Shown here in pieces: positions 54,450 to 64,000 of a stretch of 64,000 bases of DNA. Each line of letters opens with the position of its first letter. Position 1 is the first letter of the stretch. Location of the stretch: positions 103,905 through 167,904 of the forward strand of contig NZ_SNZE01000002.1 of the NCBI RefSeq assembly GCF_004363775.1. Reading direction: 5' to 3'. The translations under genes and the position numbers were made by a program. This DNA is from Hydromonas duriensis (GTDB lineage: Bacteria; Pseudomonadota; Gammaproteobacteria; Burkholderiales; Burkholderiaceae). Below the pieces are notes generated by a model. It was not told where the DNA came from, made no database searches, and was given only the letters and a program-made list of their open reading frames with translations.

Positions 54450-55022
54450 ATGACGATCCCCTACCCTTCGCCGCCCACCGTTTTGTTTTGCTCCCAATGT
54501 GGCACCGCCACCGAGCAACGAATTCCACCAGATGATAGCCGTCTGCGTGCCGTCTGTCCTGTATGTCAACACATACATTATGACAATCCAAAAACCGTGG
54601 TCGGGACTATTCCTGTCTTAGGCGATAAAATTTTACTGTGCAAACGTGGAATTGAGCCAGGTTATGCGATGTGGACCTTGCCTGCGGGTTTCATGGAGTG
54701 TGGGGAGGGCTTGGCGCAAGGTGCGGCACGCGAGACTTTAGAAGAAGCCCTTGCAACTGTTGAAGTGATTGAGCCCGTGTATAGCTTGGTGGACATTCCG
54801 CACATTGGGCAAACTCATGTATTTTTCCGTGCCAACTTGCAAGAAGGCGATTTCGGTGCTGGACACGAGACCCTTGAAGTCGCGCTATTCGCTCTTGATG
54901 AAATTCCGTGGGATGACATTGCGTTCAATAGCGTGCGCATCACCTTACAAGCATTTTTGGCCGATGTCGCACGCGGGGAGTTTGTGACCCGCCACCATGT
55001 GCGCACTTTAGATAGCATGTAA
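54450..55022 (+). CDS. NUDIX hydrolase with N-terminal zinc ribbon
   Basis: About 190 residues. An N-terminal zinc ribbon, CSQCG with a later CPVC, is followed by a NUDIX domain with the Nudix box GFMECGEGLAQGAARETLEE, where the catalytic Glu residues are intact apart from relaxed spacing. This layout resembles the C-terminal half of NADH pyrophosphatase NudC and its ADP-ribose-type relatives. The ATG at 54450 is chosen because it starts just before the zinc ribbon; an ATG at 54411 or TTG at 54405 is also open. It lies 7 bases before aat, so they probably form an operon with bpt. Confidence 0.87.
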   Translation: MTIPYPSPPTVLFCSQCGTATEQRIPPDDSRLRAVCPVCQHIHYDNPKTVVGTIPVLGDKILLCKRGIEPGYAMWTLPAGFMECGEGLAQGAARETLEEALATVEVIEPVYSLVDIPHIGQTHVFFRANLQEGDFGAGHETLEVALFALDEIPWDDIAFNSVRITLQAFLADVARGEFVTRHHVRTLDSM

Positions 55023-55029
55023 CGACGAG

Positions 55030-55788
55030 ATGACCATGCCTGCCATGATACCGTTTATACGCTCACCGAATGATTTACCTGACCACAGCGCGATTTTAAA
55101 CGGCGCGCCCAATGTGCACGATATTTTCGCTGTCAGCACCTGCATCAGTGCGGAGTGGGTCAATGTCGCTTATCAAAGTGGTTTATTTCCTTGGTACAGC
55201 AGTGGCGAACCCGTTCTATGGCACAGCCCAAACCCACGAATGGTGCTGCAACTCAAGGACTTTAAATACTCCATTTCGTTAAAAAAACGCCTAAAACAGT
55301 GGGCTCGTCAATCGAACTTGGGCATGCGCGTCACCATCAACCGCGCTTTCGAGGCTGTTATTACAGCATGCGCTGAAACTGCGCGTTTGGGACAAGAGGG
55401 CACGTGGATTACACCCGAGCTGGCGCAAGCCTATATTGATTTACACCACCAAAAACAGGCAGTCAGCATTGAAGTGTGGCAACACGATACGCTGGTTGCG
55501 GGATTGTACGGCGTATTGCTTGGGCGCATGTTTTTTGGCGAGTCGATGTTTACCCATATAACCGATGGCTCTAAAGTCGCCTTGGCATGTTGGGTTGAAT
55601 ATTTGCAACAAGCGGGATTTGAGATGATGGATTGTCAACAACAAACCGAACACCTCACACGATTGGGAGGCGCTCCAATTTCGCGCGCGCTGTTCTTTGA
55701 ACGCTCCGCGCAACTGATGCAAGCCGCCTCCCCCGACTGGGAGACCATGAGCGCACACACCAATTTACTGAGCTTTTATCAACATTAA
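55030..55788 (+). CDS. aat: Leucyl/phenylalanyl-tRNA-protein transferase
   Basis: Adds Leu or Phe from charged tRNA to proteins with N-terminal Lys or Arg, marking them for ClpS/ClpAP. The 252-residue protein has GLFPWYSSGEPVLWHSPNPR and MFFGESMFTH, both core Aat motifs, and ends with the usual short C-terminal segment. It is followed by bpt; together they form the bacterial N-end rule pair. Confidence 0.96.
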   Translation: MTMPAMIPFIRSPNDLPDHSAILNGAPNVHDIFAVSTCISAEWVNVAYQSGLFPWYSSGEPVLWHSPNPRMVLQLKDFKYSISLKKRLKQWARQSNLGMRVTINRAFEAVITACAETARLGQEGTWITPELAQAYIDLHHQKQAVSIEVWQHDTLVAGLYGVLLGRMFFGESMFTHITDGSKVALACWVEYLQQAGFEMMDCQQQTEHLTRLGGAPISRALFFERSAQLMQAASPDWETMSAHTNLLSFYQH

Positions 55789-55834
55789 TACACAACAAGC
55801 ATCAATAAACATCGATAGAATTAACGGGTACATT

Positions 55835-56584
55835 TTGAACACCAACGACCACCAATATTTTTCTCAAATACAACTTTATGAAACGGATGAATATCCTTGC
55901 AGTTATTTGCCTGAGCGTTTTGCGCGCTCACAAGTAGTCGCATCGGCCAACACTGTTAACGCACACAATTATCAATCTTTACTCGACCAAGGCTTTAGAC
56001 GCAGTGGTTTATTTGTGTATCGTTCCAAGTGTAAGGACTGCAACGCCTGTCAATCTTTACGCATCCCTGTAGAGCAATTTGCCCCTAACCGCAGCCAACG
56101 CCGAGCAAAGAAACAATGGGCTAAACTCATCACTGATGTACACGAGTTGAAGTTTTCACGTGAACACTTCGATTTGTATCAACGCTACCAACACGACCGT
56201 CACTCTGAACCGCATCAGATAACGCAAAATAACGAAGAGCAATACCAAGAGTTTTTATTGAAGAGCCAAGTCAACAGTGTCTTGGTTGAGTTTCGCGACC
56301 CTGAAGCAAATCATCGGTTGGTGATGGTCAGTGCGATTGACCGAACCGCTTCTGCGTTATCTGCCGTGTATACGTTTTTTGAAACAGACCCAACATATAG
56401 CGGGCTCGGCACGTTTAATGTGTTATGGCAAATTGATTGGGCAAAGCGTCTGGGCTTGAGTTACCTGTATTTGGGCTATTGGATTGAGGACTCACAAAAA
56501 ATGGCCTATAAATCAAAATTTGCACCGTCAGAAATTTTATATTCAGGAGACTGGCGACCTTTGCAGCCTCTAACGCCTTTGTAA
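55835..56584 (+). CDS. bpt: Aspartate/glutamate leucyltransferase (bacterial ATE homologue)
   Basis: Transfers Leu from tRNA to proteins with N-terminal Asp or Glu (or oxidised Cys), feeding the Leu/N-degron route. The 249-residue protein shows YPCSYLPERFARSQ at the start, the Cys-rich SKCKDCNACQSLRIPV, and the C-terminal ATE domain with YLGYWIEDSQKMAYKSKF. The likely start is a TTG, since no ATG lies upstream of the conserved N-terminus. This may keep expression low. It is downstream of aat. Confidence 0.95.
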   Translation: MNTNDHQYFSQIQLYETDEYPCSYLPERFARSQVVASANTVNAHNYQSLLDQGFRRSGLFVYRSKCKDCNACQSLRIPVEQFAPNRSQRRAKKQWAKLITDVHELKFSREHFDLYQRYQHDRHSEPHQITQNNEEQYQEFLLKSQVNSVLVEFRDPEANHRLVMVSAIDRTASALSAVYTFFETDPTYSGLGTFNVLWQIDWAKRLGLSYLYLGYWIEDSQKMAYKSKFAPSEILYSGDWRPLQPLTPL

Positions 56585-56600
56585 ATCCGATGCCTTTATA

Positions 56601-56628
56601 AAAAAACCACCTCAAACGGTGGTTTTTT
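56601..56628. terminator. Bidirectional terminator between bpt and thrC
   Basis: AAAAAACCACC and GGTGGTTTTTT form an 11-bp stem around a 6-base loop. Confidence 0.93.
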
Positions 56629-56649
56629 ATACATTCAAAGATCAAGACG

Positions 56650-58098
56650 TCAAGGATTCACATTTTTATTAATATACGCTTTGACTAAATCCACATTCGC
56701 GGTCATGCTTTCGAAGCGTTGCGGACGTTTTTCAATATCAACATATGCATCTGGACGCGGCGTCGGCAAGTTCAAAGCCTCATGAATGGTTTGCTCAAAC
56801 TTGGCCGCCTGTGCCGTTTCAAGCACCACCATGGGCATGCCTTTCTCTAAATACTGGAATGCAACATACACACCATCGGCAGTGTGTGGGTCAATGATTT
56901 GTTTGTAATCCTTAAAGACTTCTCGAATGGCTTGTAAGCGTTGTTTATGCGTGCTTCTACCCGAGACAAAACCATATTTTTCTTCAATACTGACGAACTC
57001 TGGAGTTGCCGAAATATCAAAAAAGCCTTCTTGTTCAACTTGCTTAAATAACGCAGCTGTTTTAACAGCATCACGCCCCATTAAATCAAAGATGAAACGT
57101 TCAAAGTTGGAGGCCTTTGAAATATCCATTGACGGGCTGGATGTATGATGGGTGTTTTCTGAGGTACGAACTCGATACACGCCTGTTTTAAAAAACTCAT
57201 CCAAGACATTATTCTCATTAGTGGCGACCACCAGTTTGTGAATCGGCAACCCCATTTGACGAGCAATATGACCCGCGCACACATTACCAAAATTACCCGA
57301 TGGTACGGTGAATGACACTTTTTCGTCATTACTCTTTGTCGCGGCAAAATAACCTTTGAAATAATAAACCACCTGTGCAATCACGCGCGCCCAGTTGATT
57401 GAATTAACAGTGCCAATGCTATGTGCCGCTTTAAAGGCATGGTCATTCGATACGGCTTTAACAATGTCTTGGCAATCATCAAACACACCTTCGATGGCGA
57501 TATTAAAAATATTGTCGTCCATCAACGAAAACATTTGTGCCGTTTGAAAAGCACTCATTTTGCCTTTGGGAGAAAGCATGAATACGTTGATGCCTTTTTT
57601 ACCACGCATCGCATATTCGGCAGCACTTCCCGTATCACCCGATGTCGCACCCAAAATATTTAAACGCTGTCCACGTCGCTTGAGCACATATTCAAATAGT
57701 TGACCCAGCAGTTGCATCGCCATGTCTTTAAAAGCCAAAGTTGGACCATTCGACAAAGACAGTAAAGACAATGGCGCGCCTTTTTCTACACCAAGCTTGG
57801 TTAAAGGCGTGATGTCCTCAATCCATTGTCCAGCGCGCACATGAGCAAAAGCCTGTGGCGAATATGTCGATGAGACTAACGGCGCCAGCTCTTCAGGCAA
57901 AATATCCGTACAGTATTTACTCAACACCGCAAAAGCCAACTCCGCATACGATAAATGACGCCATGCAGCCAGCTCGGTCGCAGAGACTTGCGGGTACACT
58001 TCTGGCAAGTACAAACCACCGTCAGGCGCCAATCCGCCTAGCAAAATATCACAAAACTGCTCGTTGGCGGCATGACCGCGTGTTGAAATATATTTCAT
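56650..58098 (-). CDS. thrC: Threonine synthase
   Basis: PLP enzyme that converts O-phosphohomoserine to threonine. The PLP lysine is Lys124 in TLAFKDMAMQ, and the phosphate-binding loop is ATSGDTGSAAEYAMRG. At 482 residues with an N-terminal YISTRGHA it is the longer proteobacterial type. GVYRVRTSENTHHTSSPSMD fits the family's substrate-binding region. Its usual upstream partner hom is not adjacent here; the gene appears monocistronic. Confidence 0.96.
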   Translation of the reverse strand: MKYISTRGHAANEQFCDILLGGLAPDGGLYLPEVYPQVSATELAAWRHLSYAELAFAVLSKYCTDILPEELAPLVSSTYSPQAFAHVRAGQWIEDITPLTKLGVEKGAPLSLLSLSNGPTLAFKDMAMQLLGQLFEYVLKRRGQRLNILGATSGDTGSAAEYAMRGKKGINVFMLSPKGKMSAFQTAQMFSLMDDNIFNIAIEGVFDDCQDIVKAVSNDHAFKAAHSIGTVNSINWARVIAQVVYYFKGYFAATKSNDEKVSFTVPSGNFGNVCAGHIARQMGLPIHKLVVATNENNVLDEFFKTGVYRVRTSENTHHTSSPSMDISKASNFERFIFDLMGRDAVKTAALFKQVEQEGFFDISATPEFVSIEEKYGFVSGRSTHKQRLQAIREVFKDYKQIIDPHTADGVYVAFQYLEKGMPMVVLETAQAAKFEQTIHEALNLPTPRPDAYVDIEKRPQRFESMTANVDLVKAYINKNVNP

Positions 58099-58216
58099 GG
58101 ACTATCCAAAGATAAAAAATTAGAAATGAGGTGGCGTTCAATCTCGTTATTATAAACAAAAGGGGCGCATAAACCTACGCAAACCTGTGCAAAACTAAGT
58201 TGAATAAAGCAAAGAT

Positions 58217-58888
58217 TTATACTTGCCAATCAATCGGCGTTTTATTTTGAGCCTGTAACAACTGATTCGTCAGTATAAAATGATTACAGCCTAAAAAACC
58301 ATTGCCCGCCAACGGCGATGGATGAACAGCGGTTAAAACATGATGGCGGGAAGCGTCCACTCGTTCTGCTTTTTTCTTAGCAAAATTACCCCATAACAAA
58401 AACACAACGCCTTCACATTGATGAGACACCACGTCAATGACCGCATCGGTAAAATCTTGCCAACCAATTGCGGCATGACTGCCCGCTTTATCACGCTCTA
58501 CCGTCAAAGAGGCATTCAACATCAACACGCCCTGTGCCGCCCATTTTGACAAATCCCCATGTTTAGGCACAACGAAGCCGTCCACTGTTGCAGCAAGTTC
58601 TTTATAAACGTTCCTCAGTGAGGCTGGAATTTTAACTTCAGGTGGAACACTAAAAGACAGCCCCATCGCCTGCCCAGGCTGATGATAAGGGTCTTGTCCC
58701 AAAATCACCACCTTAACCTCTGATAACGGCGTCGAATTAAACGCATTAAAAATTAAGCCACCACGTGGATACACATCACGCCCTTCTTCACGGGCTTGTA
58801 ATAAAGCCGTCTTAATTTTTGCAAAATATGTTTTTTTAAACTCCTCCGCCAACGCTTCTTTCCAACTTGATTCAATTTTGACGTCCAT
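58217..58888 (-). CDS. ung: Uracil-DNA glycosylase
   Basis: Family 1 enzyme that removes uracil from DNA as the first step of base excision repair. The water-activating Asp66 lies in GQDPYHQPGQAMGL, and the Leu intercalation motif is HPSPLAGNGF with the catalytic His. At 223 residues it is of normal length. The ATG at 58888 follows GGAGAGG and gives the usual N-terminus; the frame opens 17 codons earlier. Confidence 0.96.
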   Translation of the reverse strand: MDVKIESSWKEALAEEFKKTYFAKIKTALLQAREEGRDVYPRGGLIFNAFNSTPLSEVKVVILGQDPYHQPGQAMGLSFSVPPEVKIPASLRNVYKELAATVDGFVVPKHGDLSKWAAQGVLMLNASLTVERDKAGSHAAIGWQDFTDAVIDVVSHQCEGVVFLLWGNFAKKKAERVDASRHHVLTAVHPSPLAGNGFLGCNHFILTNQLLQAQNKTPIDWQV

Positions 58889-58985
58889 ATCCTCTCCAAA
58901 ATATAAAACGCTCATAGACCACTGGTTTAACTTGCACATTCGATGCCATCATTTCAACCAACTGAAAAAACCTGCGCCATCAAAC

Positions 58986-59011
58986 AAAAAGGCGGTAAAG
59001 GCCGCCTTTTT
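58986..59011 (-). terminator. Terminator after pyrH
   Basis: AAAAAGGCGG and CCGCCTTTTT form a 10-bp stem around a 6-base loop, 20 bases after the pyrH stop on the minus strand. Confidence 0.88.
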
Positions 59012-59030
59012 GATGAGTGTTCGCGCACGA

Positions 59031-59792
<762 letters not shown>

Positions 59793-59973
59793 TTAAAGCC
59801 AATGGGTTTTTAGGATACACCCCTTTGGGTATTAACTCACATCCTTTGCGACAGAATGTTGCCTAAAAAACGCATATGACCTATTGGGACTCCAGTCGTT
59901 ATTATTAAAAATTTCTCATCCACAACATGTGTAACAAAACACTTTTAAAAATAACTCTCAAATTTTAAGCAAA

Positions 59974-60000
59974 ATAAAAGCGGGCATCGCCCGCTTTTAT
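59974..60000 (-). terminator. Terminator after tsf
   Basis: AAAAGCGGGC and GCCCGCTTTT form a 10-bp stem with a 3-base loop, just past the tsf stop. The 226 bases to pyrH hold no other recognisable element. Confidence 0.9.
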
Positions 60001-60010
60001 TCAAAAACGA

Positions 60011-60886
60011 TTAAGCTTTTGCAGCAGCGACTTGTGCCGCCACTTCTGCAGCAAAGTCATCGACTTTTTTCTCAATGCCTTCACCTACGATGAACATCGT
60101 AAAGCCTGCAACTTCTGTCGCTTTTGATTTCAACATTGCCGCTACAGTTTCTTTATCATTTTTCACGAAAGGTTGGTCAAACAAAGACACTTCTTTCAAG
60201 AATTTTTGAACAGAACCTTCAACCATTTTCGCTGCGATATCAGCTGGTTTACCTGATTCAGCTGCTTTTTCAGCTGCAACTTTGCGTTCAGTTTCAATCA
60301 ATTTGGCAGGTACATCTGCTGCCGATAAGGCAACAGGTTTCATCGCAGCAATGTGCATCGCCACATCTTTAGCGGCAACTTCATCACCTTTGTATTGCAC
60401 CACAACACCGATTTTTGCACCGTGCAAATACGATACCAAGCTATTGTCACTGTCAAAACGAACAAAACGACGAATCGTCATGTTTTCGCCAATTTTACCA
60501 ATCAAATCAGCGCGTGTTTGTTCAACTGTTTTACCATCCAAGTCTAAAGCAGATAAGGCTTCGACATCAGCAGGGTTATGTTCTGCGACCAATTTAGCGC
60601 AACCATTTGCCAACGCCAAAAACTCATCATTTTTAGCGACGAAGTCAGTCTCAGAGTTCACCTCGACCATTGCGCCTTTTGTGCCATTGGTATAAACCAC
60701 GACCACACCTTCAGCAGCAATACGTGATGACGCTTTGCCTGCTTTGCTACCCAATTTCACACGTAAAATTTCTTCCGCACGTTCCATATTGCCTTCGGCT
60801 TCGACCAAGGCTTTTTTGCATTCCATCATCGGCGCATCAGTTTTACCACGTAACTCTGACACCATGCCTGCAGTGATTGCTGTCAT
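60011..60886 (-). CDS. tsf: Elongation factor Ts
   Basis: Guanine-nucleotide exchange factor for EF-Tu. The 291-residue protein starts with the UBA-like domain ([20 protein letters not shown] then [11 protein letters not shown]) and contains the TDFVAKN motif that contacts EF-Tu. The start at 60886 has GGAG six bases upstream; an ATG four codons earlier lacks one. It follows rpsB with a hairpin between them, the classical rpsB-tsf operon. Confidence 0.98.
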   Translation of the reverse strand: MTAITAGMVSELRGKTDAPMMECKKALVEAEGNMERAEEILRVKLGSKAGKASSRIAAEGVVVVYTNGTKGAMVEVNSETDFVAKNDEFLALANGCAKLVAEHNPADVEALSALDLDGKTVEQTRADLIGKIGENMTIRRFVRFDSDNSLVSYLHGAKIGVVVQYKGDEVAAKDVAMHIAAMKPVALSAADVPAKLIETERKVAAEKAAESGKPADIAAKMVEGSVQKFLKEVSLFDQPFVKNDKETVAAMLKSKATEVAGFTMFIVGEGIEKKVDDFAAEVAAQVAAAKA

Positions 60887-60986
60887 TTTCAACTCCATTC
60901 GTTTATCAAAAAATCAATTTAGATTCTTTGAGTTCAATTGCGGTGATTTAACTTCAACATCAAATCACCTTTTTTGTATTCTCTTG

Positions 60987-61014
60987 AAAAAGGGGCACTG
61001 ACTGCCCCTTTTTT
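60987..61014 (-). terminator. Intercistronic terminator/attenuator between rpsB and tsf
   Basis: AAAAAGGGGCA and TGCCCCTTTTT form an 11-bp stem with a 5-base loop. Placed between the two genes, it would set the ratio of S2 to EF-Ts by partial termination. Confidence 0.85.
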
Positions 61015-61034
61015 AAACCATCATCTATCGATGA

Positions 61035-61802
61035 TTAAGCATCCGTAGATTCGTCAGCCAATTCTTCAACAAACTCTTCTGGTTCAGCTGCTTCTTTAGC
61101 CGCTTCAACCACTTCGTTCAAAGCATTCGCACGACCTTCGAGAATCGCATCGGCCATACCACGAGCGTACAAACGAACCGCGCGTGCTGAGTCGTCGTTA
61201 CCTGGAATAACGAAGTCCACACCTTTAGGGTCATGGTTGGTATCAACAACTGAAATCACTGGGATACCCAAGTTTTTCGCTTCAAGCAAAGCACCTTTGT
61301 GATAACCGATGTCAACGATGAAAATGGCATCAGGAACACCCGCCATATCTTTGATACCGCCGATAGACTTTTGCAATTTATCCAATTCACGTTTGAACAA
61401 CAACGCTTCTTTTTTAATCATTTTGTCTGCTTCACCAGACTCAATTGCGGCTTCCATGTCTTTCAAACGTTTGATAGAGGTTTTGACCGTTTTGAAGTTG
61501 GTCAAAGTACCACCCAACCAGCGTTGGTTAACGTATGGCATACCCGCACGCGTTGCCTCTTCGGCCATGATATCTCGTGCTTGGCGTTTAGTACCAACAA
61601 ACAAAATCGTGCCACGACGTGCTGCGATTTTTTTAACCACTTCAGCAGCCTCGTTGTACATCACAACAGTTTTTTCGAGGTTAATGATATGGATTTTGTT
61701 GCGATGACCGTAAATAAACGGTGCCATTTTTGGATTCCAAAAACGGGTTTGGTGACCAAAGTGGCAACCCGCCTCGAGCATTTCACGCATAGTGACTAAC
61801 AT
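61035..61802 (-). CDS. rpsB: 30S ribosomal protein S2
   Basis: S2 of the small ribosomal subunit, 255 residues, needed for S1 binding. It begins [20 protein letters not shown] and contains [16 protein letters not shown] and the C-terminal acidic tail [14 protein letters not shown]. It is the first gene of the rpsB-tsf operon. A consensus-like promoter lies about 235 bases upstream, leaving a long leader. Confidence 0.98.
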   Translation of the reverse strand: MLVTMREMLEAGCHFGHQTRFWNPKMAPFIYGHRNKIHIINLEKTVVMYNEAAEVVKKIAARRGTILFVGTKRQARDIMAEEATRAGMPYVNQRWLGGTLTNFKTVKTSIKRLKDMEAAIESGEADKMIKKEALLFKRELDKLQKSIGGIKDMAGVPDAIFIVDIGYHKGALLEAKNLGIPVISVVDTNHDPKGVDFVIPGNDDSARAVRLYARGMADAILEGRANALNEVVEAAKEAAEPEEFVEELADESTDA

Positions 61803-62162
61803 AATTTACCTTTAATTCTTAAAAGGGTTGATTTCTAACATTGGTAAGCACTGTCGTTTTAAGCGAGATGAATGAAGCGATTTGCTCCGCCATGTTGATT
61901 TTGATATTCGTTGACCTGATTTTCACAAATCCACTTTACACAAGCATCTAACACGTCCACCATCGTTTCGCCCTCAACACCCTTATGGCTACCAATGCGG
62001 TATTTGTCCCAAAACAAACAAGAGACAGCCTCTTATTATATAAGAGATATCAACCGATGTAAAGCCAACCACATCTTTACTGTTTTTTCTTTATTGATGC
62101 CCCTCTTCTTAGCCATGTTGAATGCTGAGGCGCCATTTTTTATCCAGAGTCCCTCTTAAAAC
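61803..62162 (-). promoter_or_regulatory. rpsB promoter and 230-base leader
   Basis: On the minus strand, -35 TTTACA (62058-62063) and -10 TATAAT (62035-62040) are separated by exactly 17 bases. Transcription from here gives a leader of about 230 bases before rpsB. In other proteobacteria the rpsB leader binds S2 for feedback control, but I could not identify that structure by eye. This 360-base gap holds no gene. Confidence 0.75.
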
Positions 62163-63407
62163 TCACTCAACAATCTGTAAGCCCGTTTTAATGACCTGTA
62201 CGCAAGCGTTTTGCCCCATTGCGTATGCCAAATCGGCAGGACGGTCGATGTCCCAAAAAGTAAAATCTGCCGCTTTTCCAACCTCCAATGAGCCGACTTG
62301 ATCTTGCATGCCCAGGGCTTTAGCGGCATTGATGGTGACACCCGCTAAAGCCTCTTGCGGTGTCAATTTGAACAATGTGCATGCCATATTCATCGCCAAT
62401 AGAATTGAAGTCATGGGCGATGTACCAGGATTGCAGTCGGTCGCTACGGCGATGGATACGCCTGCATCGCGCAAGGCTTGGATAGGAGGCAGTTGTGTTT
62501 CCCGCAAGAAGTAATACGCCCCTGGCAAAAGCACCGCTGTCACGTCCTGCTCTGCCATCGCACGGATGCCATCATCGCTCAGGTATTCCAAGTGGTCGGC
62601 TGATAAGCCTTTATAACGCGCCACGAGAGCCGCGCCTTCTTGATTTGATAACTGCTCTGCATGCAACTTAACGGGTAAGCCCAATTGTGTTGCGGCTTTA
62701 AATACACGTTCAGTTTGCGCCGCTGAAAAGCCAATGCGCTCACAAAACGCATCCACTGCGTCCACTAAACCTTCGGCATGCAAAGCGGGGAGCATATCTT
62801 CACAAATAAAAGTGATGTAATCATCCGCGCGCCCCTTGTATTCGGGTGGTATGGCATGCGCGCCCAAAAAAGTGGTGCGTACATTGACTGGATAGTGGGC
62901 ATCAATATGCCGAGCAACCCGAAGAATATTGGCTTCGGATTCAATCGTCAAACCGTAACCTGACTTGATTTCTAAGGTGGTCACGCCTTCGGCGAGTAGT
63001 CGTTTGATGCGTGGCAAAGAAGCATTGAGCAGCTCGTCAAAAGTTGCGTCTCGCGTGGCGTTGACTGTCGATAAAATGCCACCACCCGCTTGAGCAATGT
63101 CTTCGTATGACGCGCCATTCAAGCGTGCCTCAAATTCGTGGCTGCGATTGCCTGCATACACAATATGCGTGTGACAATCAATCAGACCCGGCGTGACCCA
63201 CAGGCCTTTGCCATTCAGAATCTGTGCGCATTTGCGCTTGAGCTCAACGGTATCGGGCAAATCCGATTGAGCGCCTAACCATGCAATTTTTTTATCTTTT
63301 ATCGCAATAGCGGCATCACGAATTTCGCCATAAGACTCGCCTTTCATCGTTGCCAAATGGACATTAAGCCATAAACAGTCCCACTCATGAGTTGGTATTA
63401 AAGGCAT
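62163..63407 (-). CDS. hutI: Imidazolonepropionase
   Basis: Third enzyme of histidine breakdown, hydrolysing imidazolone-5-propionate to N-formimino-glutamate. The amidohydrolase metal site is visible: [25 protein letters not shown] and [10 protein letters not shown], with [14 protein letters not shown] as substrate loop. It is 414 residues, with AGGAG before the ATG. It lies 18 bases downstream of the HutD gene. hutU, hutH and hutC are not in the window and may lie further right. Confidence 0.96.
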   Translation of the reverse strand: MPLIPTHEWDCLWLNVHLATMKGESYGEIRDAAIAIKDKKIAWLGAQSDLPDTVELKRKCAQILNGKGLWVTPGLIDCHTHIVYAGNRSHEFEARLNGASYEDIAQAGGGILSTVNATRDATFDELLNASLPRIKRLLAEGVTTLEIKSGYGLTIESEANILRVARHIDAHYPVNVRTTFLGAHAIPPEYKGRADDYITFICEDMLPALHAEGLVDAVDAFCERIGFSAAQTERVFKAATQLGLPVKLHAEQLSNQEGAALVARYKGLSADHLEYLSDDGIRAMAEQDVTAVLLPGAYYFLRETQLPPIQALRDAGVSIAVATDCNPGTSPMTSILLAMNMACTLFKLTPQEALAGVTINAAKALGMQDQVGSLEVGKAADFTFWDIDRPADLAYAMGQNACVQVIKTGLQIVE

Positions 63408-63425
63408 ATAAAGCTCCTTTTTTTA

Positions 63426-63932
63426 TTAAATAATTTGGCGTTGAAGACGAACAATATAAATATCTGAATCTGAACCTGAGCTGGTTTGTAATTGCAGTTC
63501 GAGCGCGGAGGACACAAGCAATTCACCCTTGAGCACGGTGTGCTGCGCCACCCCATCATCACACACCAACTCTCCCCCTCGAGCGTGATAAATGAGCAGC
63601 ACATCGGCATGATTAAACACGTGACAACTGCCTTGAATACACTGTCTTTCCAGCGTATGCAACCAACGGTTGCGGCGAGTCATCACATTAAAATCCTCAA
63701 CCGCACCATTTAACAATTGAGCATGAACCCTATCCTCGCCTGTAAACGAGTAAGGTGCAGAACAAGGCGTGAATGCAAACGGCGTTTGATGATTCACGGT
63801 CAACATCACACCCTCACCAGAGGTGATTAACAAAGAGCGGTCAACCCCGTGGTAAGATGAAAAACCACTATCGGTCTGAATGTGCGCACAACTGATGCGC
63901 CAATCTGTTGCTGCTCGTTCAAAACTGACCAT
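63426..63932 (-). pseudogene. hutD: HutD family protein, apparently missing its 5' end
   Basis: Cupin-like HutD protein, a probable regulator of histidine utilisation. The recognisable HutD sequence begins at about DWRISCAHIQTDSGFSSYHG and continues through VDRSLLITSGEG to the C-terminus. HutD proteins normally start with about 25 more residues containing a conserved PWKNGGG-type motif, absent here. The first codons (MVSFER) coincide with one of two 16-bp direct repeats, so foreign DNA may have replaced the 5' end. It could still make a shortened protein. Co-transcribed with hutI. Confidence 0.65.
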
Positions 63933-63965
63933 TTAAAGGCATAAATTTGCGTTCAAAATTGACCA
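63916..63965. repeat. Pair of 16-bp direct repeats at the HutD 5' junction
   Basis: CGTTCAAAACTGACCA (63916-63931) and CGTTCAAAATTGACCA (63950-63965) differ at one base and are 34 bases apart. Short repeated motifs like this are found at the ends of some insertion sequences, for example the IS21 family; that identity is only a suggestion. Confidence 0.5.
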
Positions 63966-63980
63966 GGTAATCCAAGTATT

Positions 63981-63999
63981 CTGCTTATTTTATAAGCAG
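63981..63999. repeat. Perfect short inverted repeat at the right edge
   Basis: CTGCTTAT, TTT, ATAAGCAG: an 8-bp perfect palindrome with a 3-base loop immediately beyond the direct repeats. It may be a terminator or part of a mobile-element end continuing outside the window. Confidence 0.45.
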
Positions 64000-64000
64000 G

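Overview
The window looks like chromosomal DNA of a low-to-moderate G+C betaproteobacterium, most likely a member of the Burkholderiales. Support comes from several gene neighbourhoods I associate with that group: EI24 protein / CinA-like protein / hrpA, yihY / wrbA / DUF2069, pmbA opposite yjgA, the aat-bpt N-end-rule pair, a class I PHA synthase, and a NarGHJI nitrate reductase. This assignment rests on family recognition; no search was run. I found no rRNA, tRNA, CRISPR array, prophage or intact insertion sequence.

Layout. 1-8.4 kb: 3' part of a PHA synthase gene with an unusual basic N-terminal tail, polA, a LOG-family nucleotide hydrolase, moaA and the periplasmic methionine sulfoxide reductase pair msrPQ. 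8.5-14.7 kb: dnaK behind a candidate sigma-32 promoter, a small secreted protein, a divergent LysR/NmrA-like pair and an LtrA-like membrane protein. 14.7-22.1 kb, minus strand: CinA-like protein, EI24 membrane protein, hrpA, pbpG, greB. 22.4-26.1 kb, plus strand: rpmE2, a GT-C glycosyltransferase and class I fumarase. 26.2-32.1 kb, minus strand: arginase, rdgB, GNAT, an MFS-acyltransferase fusion, a CBS protein and a YihY membrane protein. 32.3-36.2 kb, plus strand: wrbA, DUF2069, an FAD-linked 2-hydroxyacid dehydrogenase and a fatty acid desaturase. Cytochrome b561 and a divergent Tag-like glycosylase follow.

38.2-44.8 kb holds a complete narGHJI operon. It and the next 2 kb are punctuated by three related imperfect repeats (38.03, 45.08 and 47.04 kb). 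The 45.0-47.1 kb stretch is decayed: a frameshifted hypothetical gene, an intact DUF1287 gene, a truncated alpha/beta-hydrolase, and an unexpected cluster of consensus DnaA boxes. At 47.2-49.9 kb a TPP riboswitch precedes a YkoEDC-type ECF transporter operon, probably for the thiamine precursor hydroxymethylpyrimidine.

50-64 kb returns to ordinary chromosome: an orphan TRAP solute-binding protein, pmbA, yjgA, an HSL-type esterase, a zinc-ribbon NUDIX hydrolase, aat, bpt, thrC, ung, pyrH, tsf and rpsB (with a good promoter and a long leader), and hutI. A HutD gene at the right edge seems to have lost its 5' end at a junction marked by short direct repeats.

Functional links: moaA starts the molybdenum cofactor pathway used by MsrP and NarG. 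Nitrate respiration, PHA storage, arginine and histidine breakdown, and thiamine-precursor salvage suggest a metabolically flexible heterotroph that can respire nitrate.
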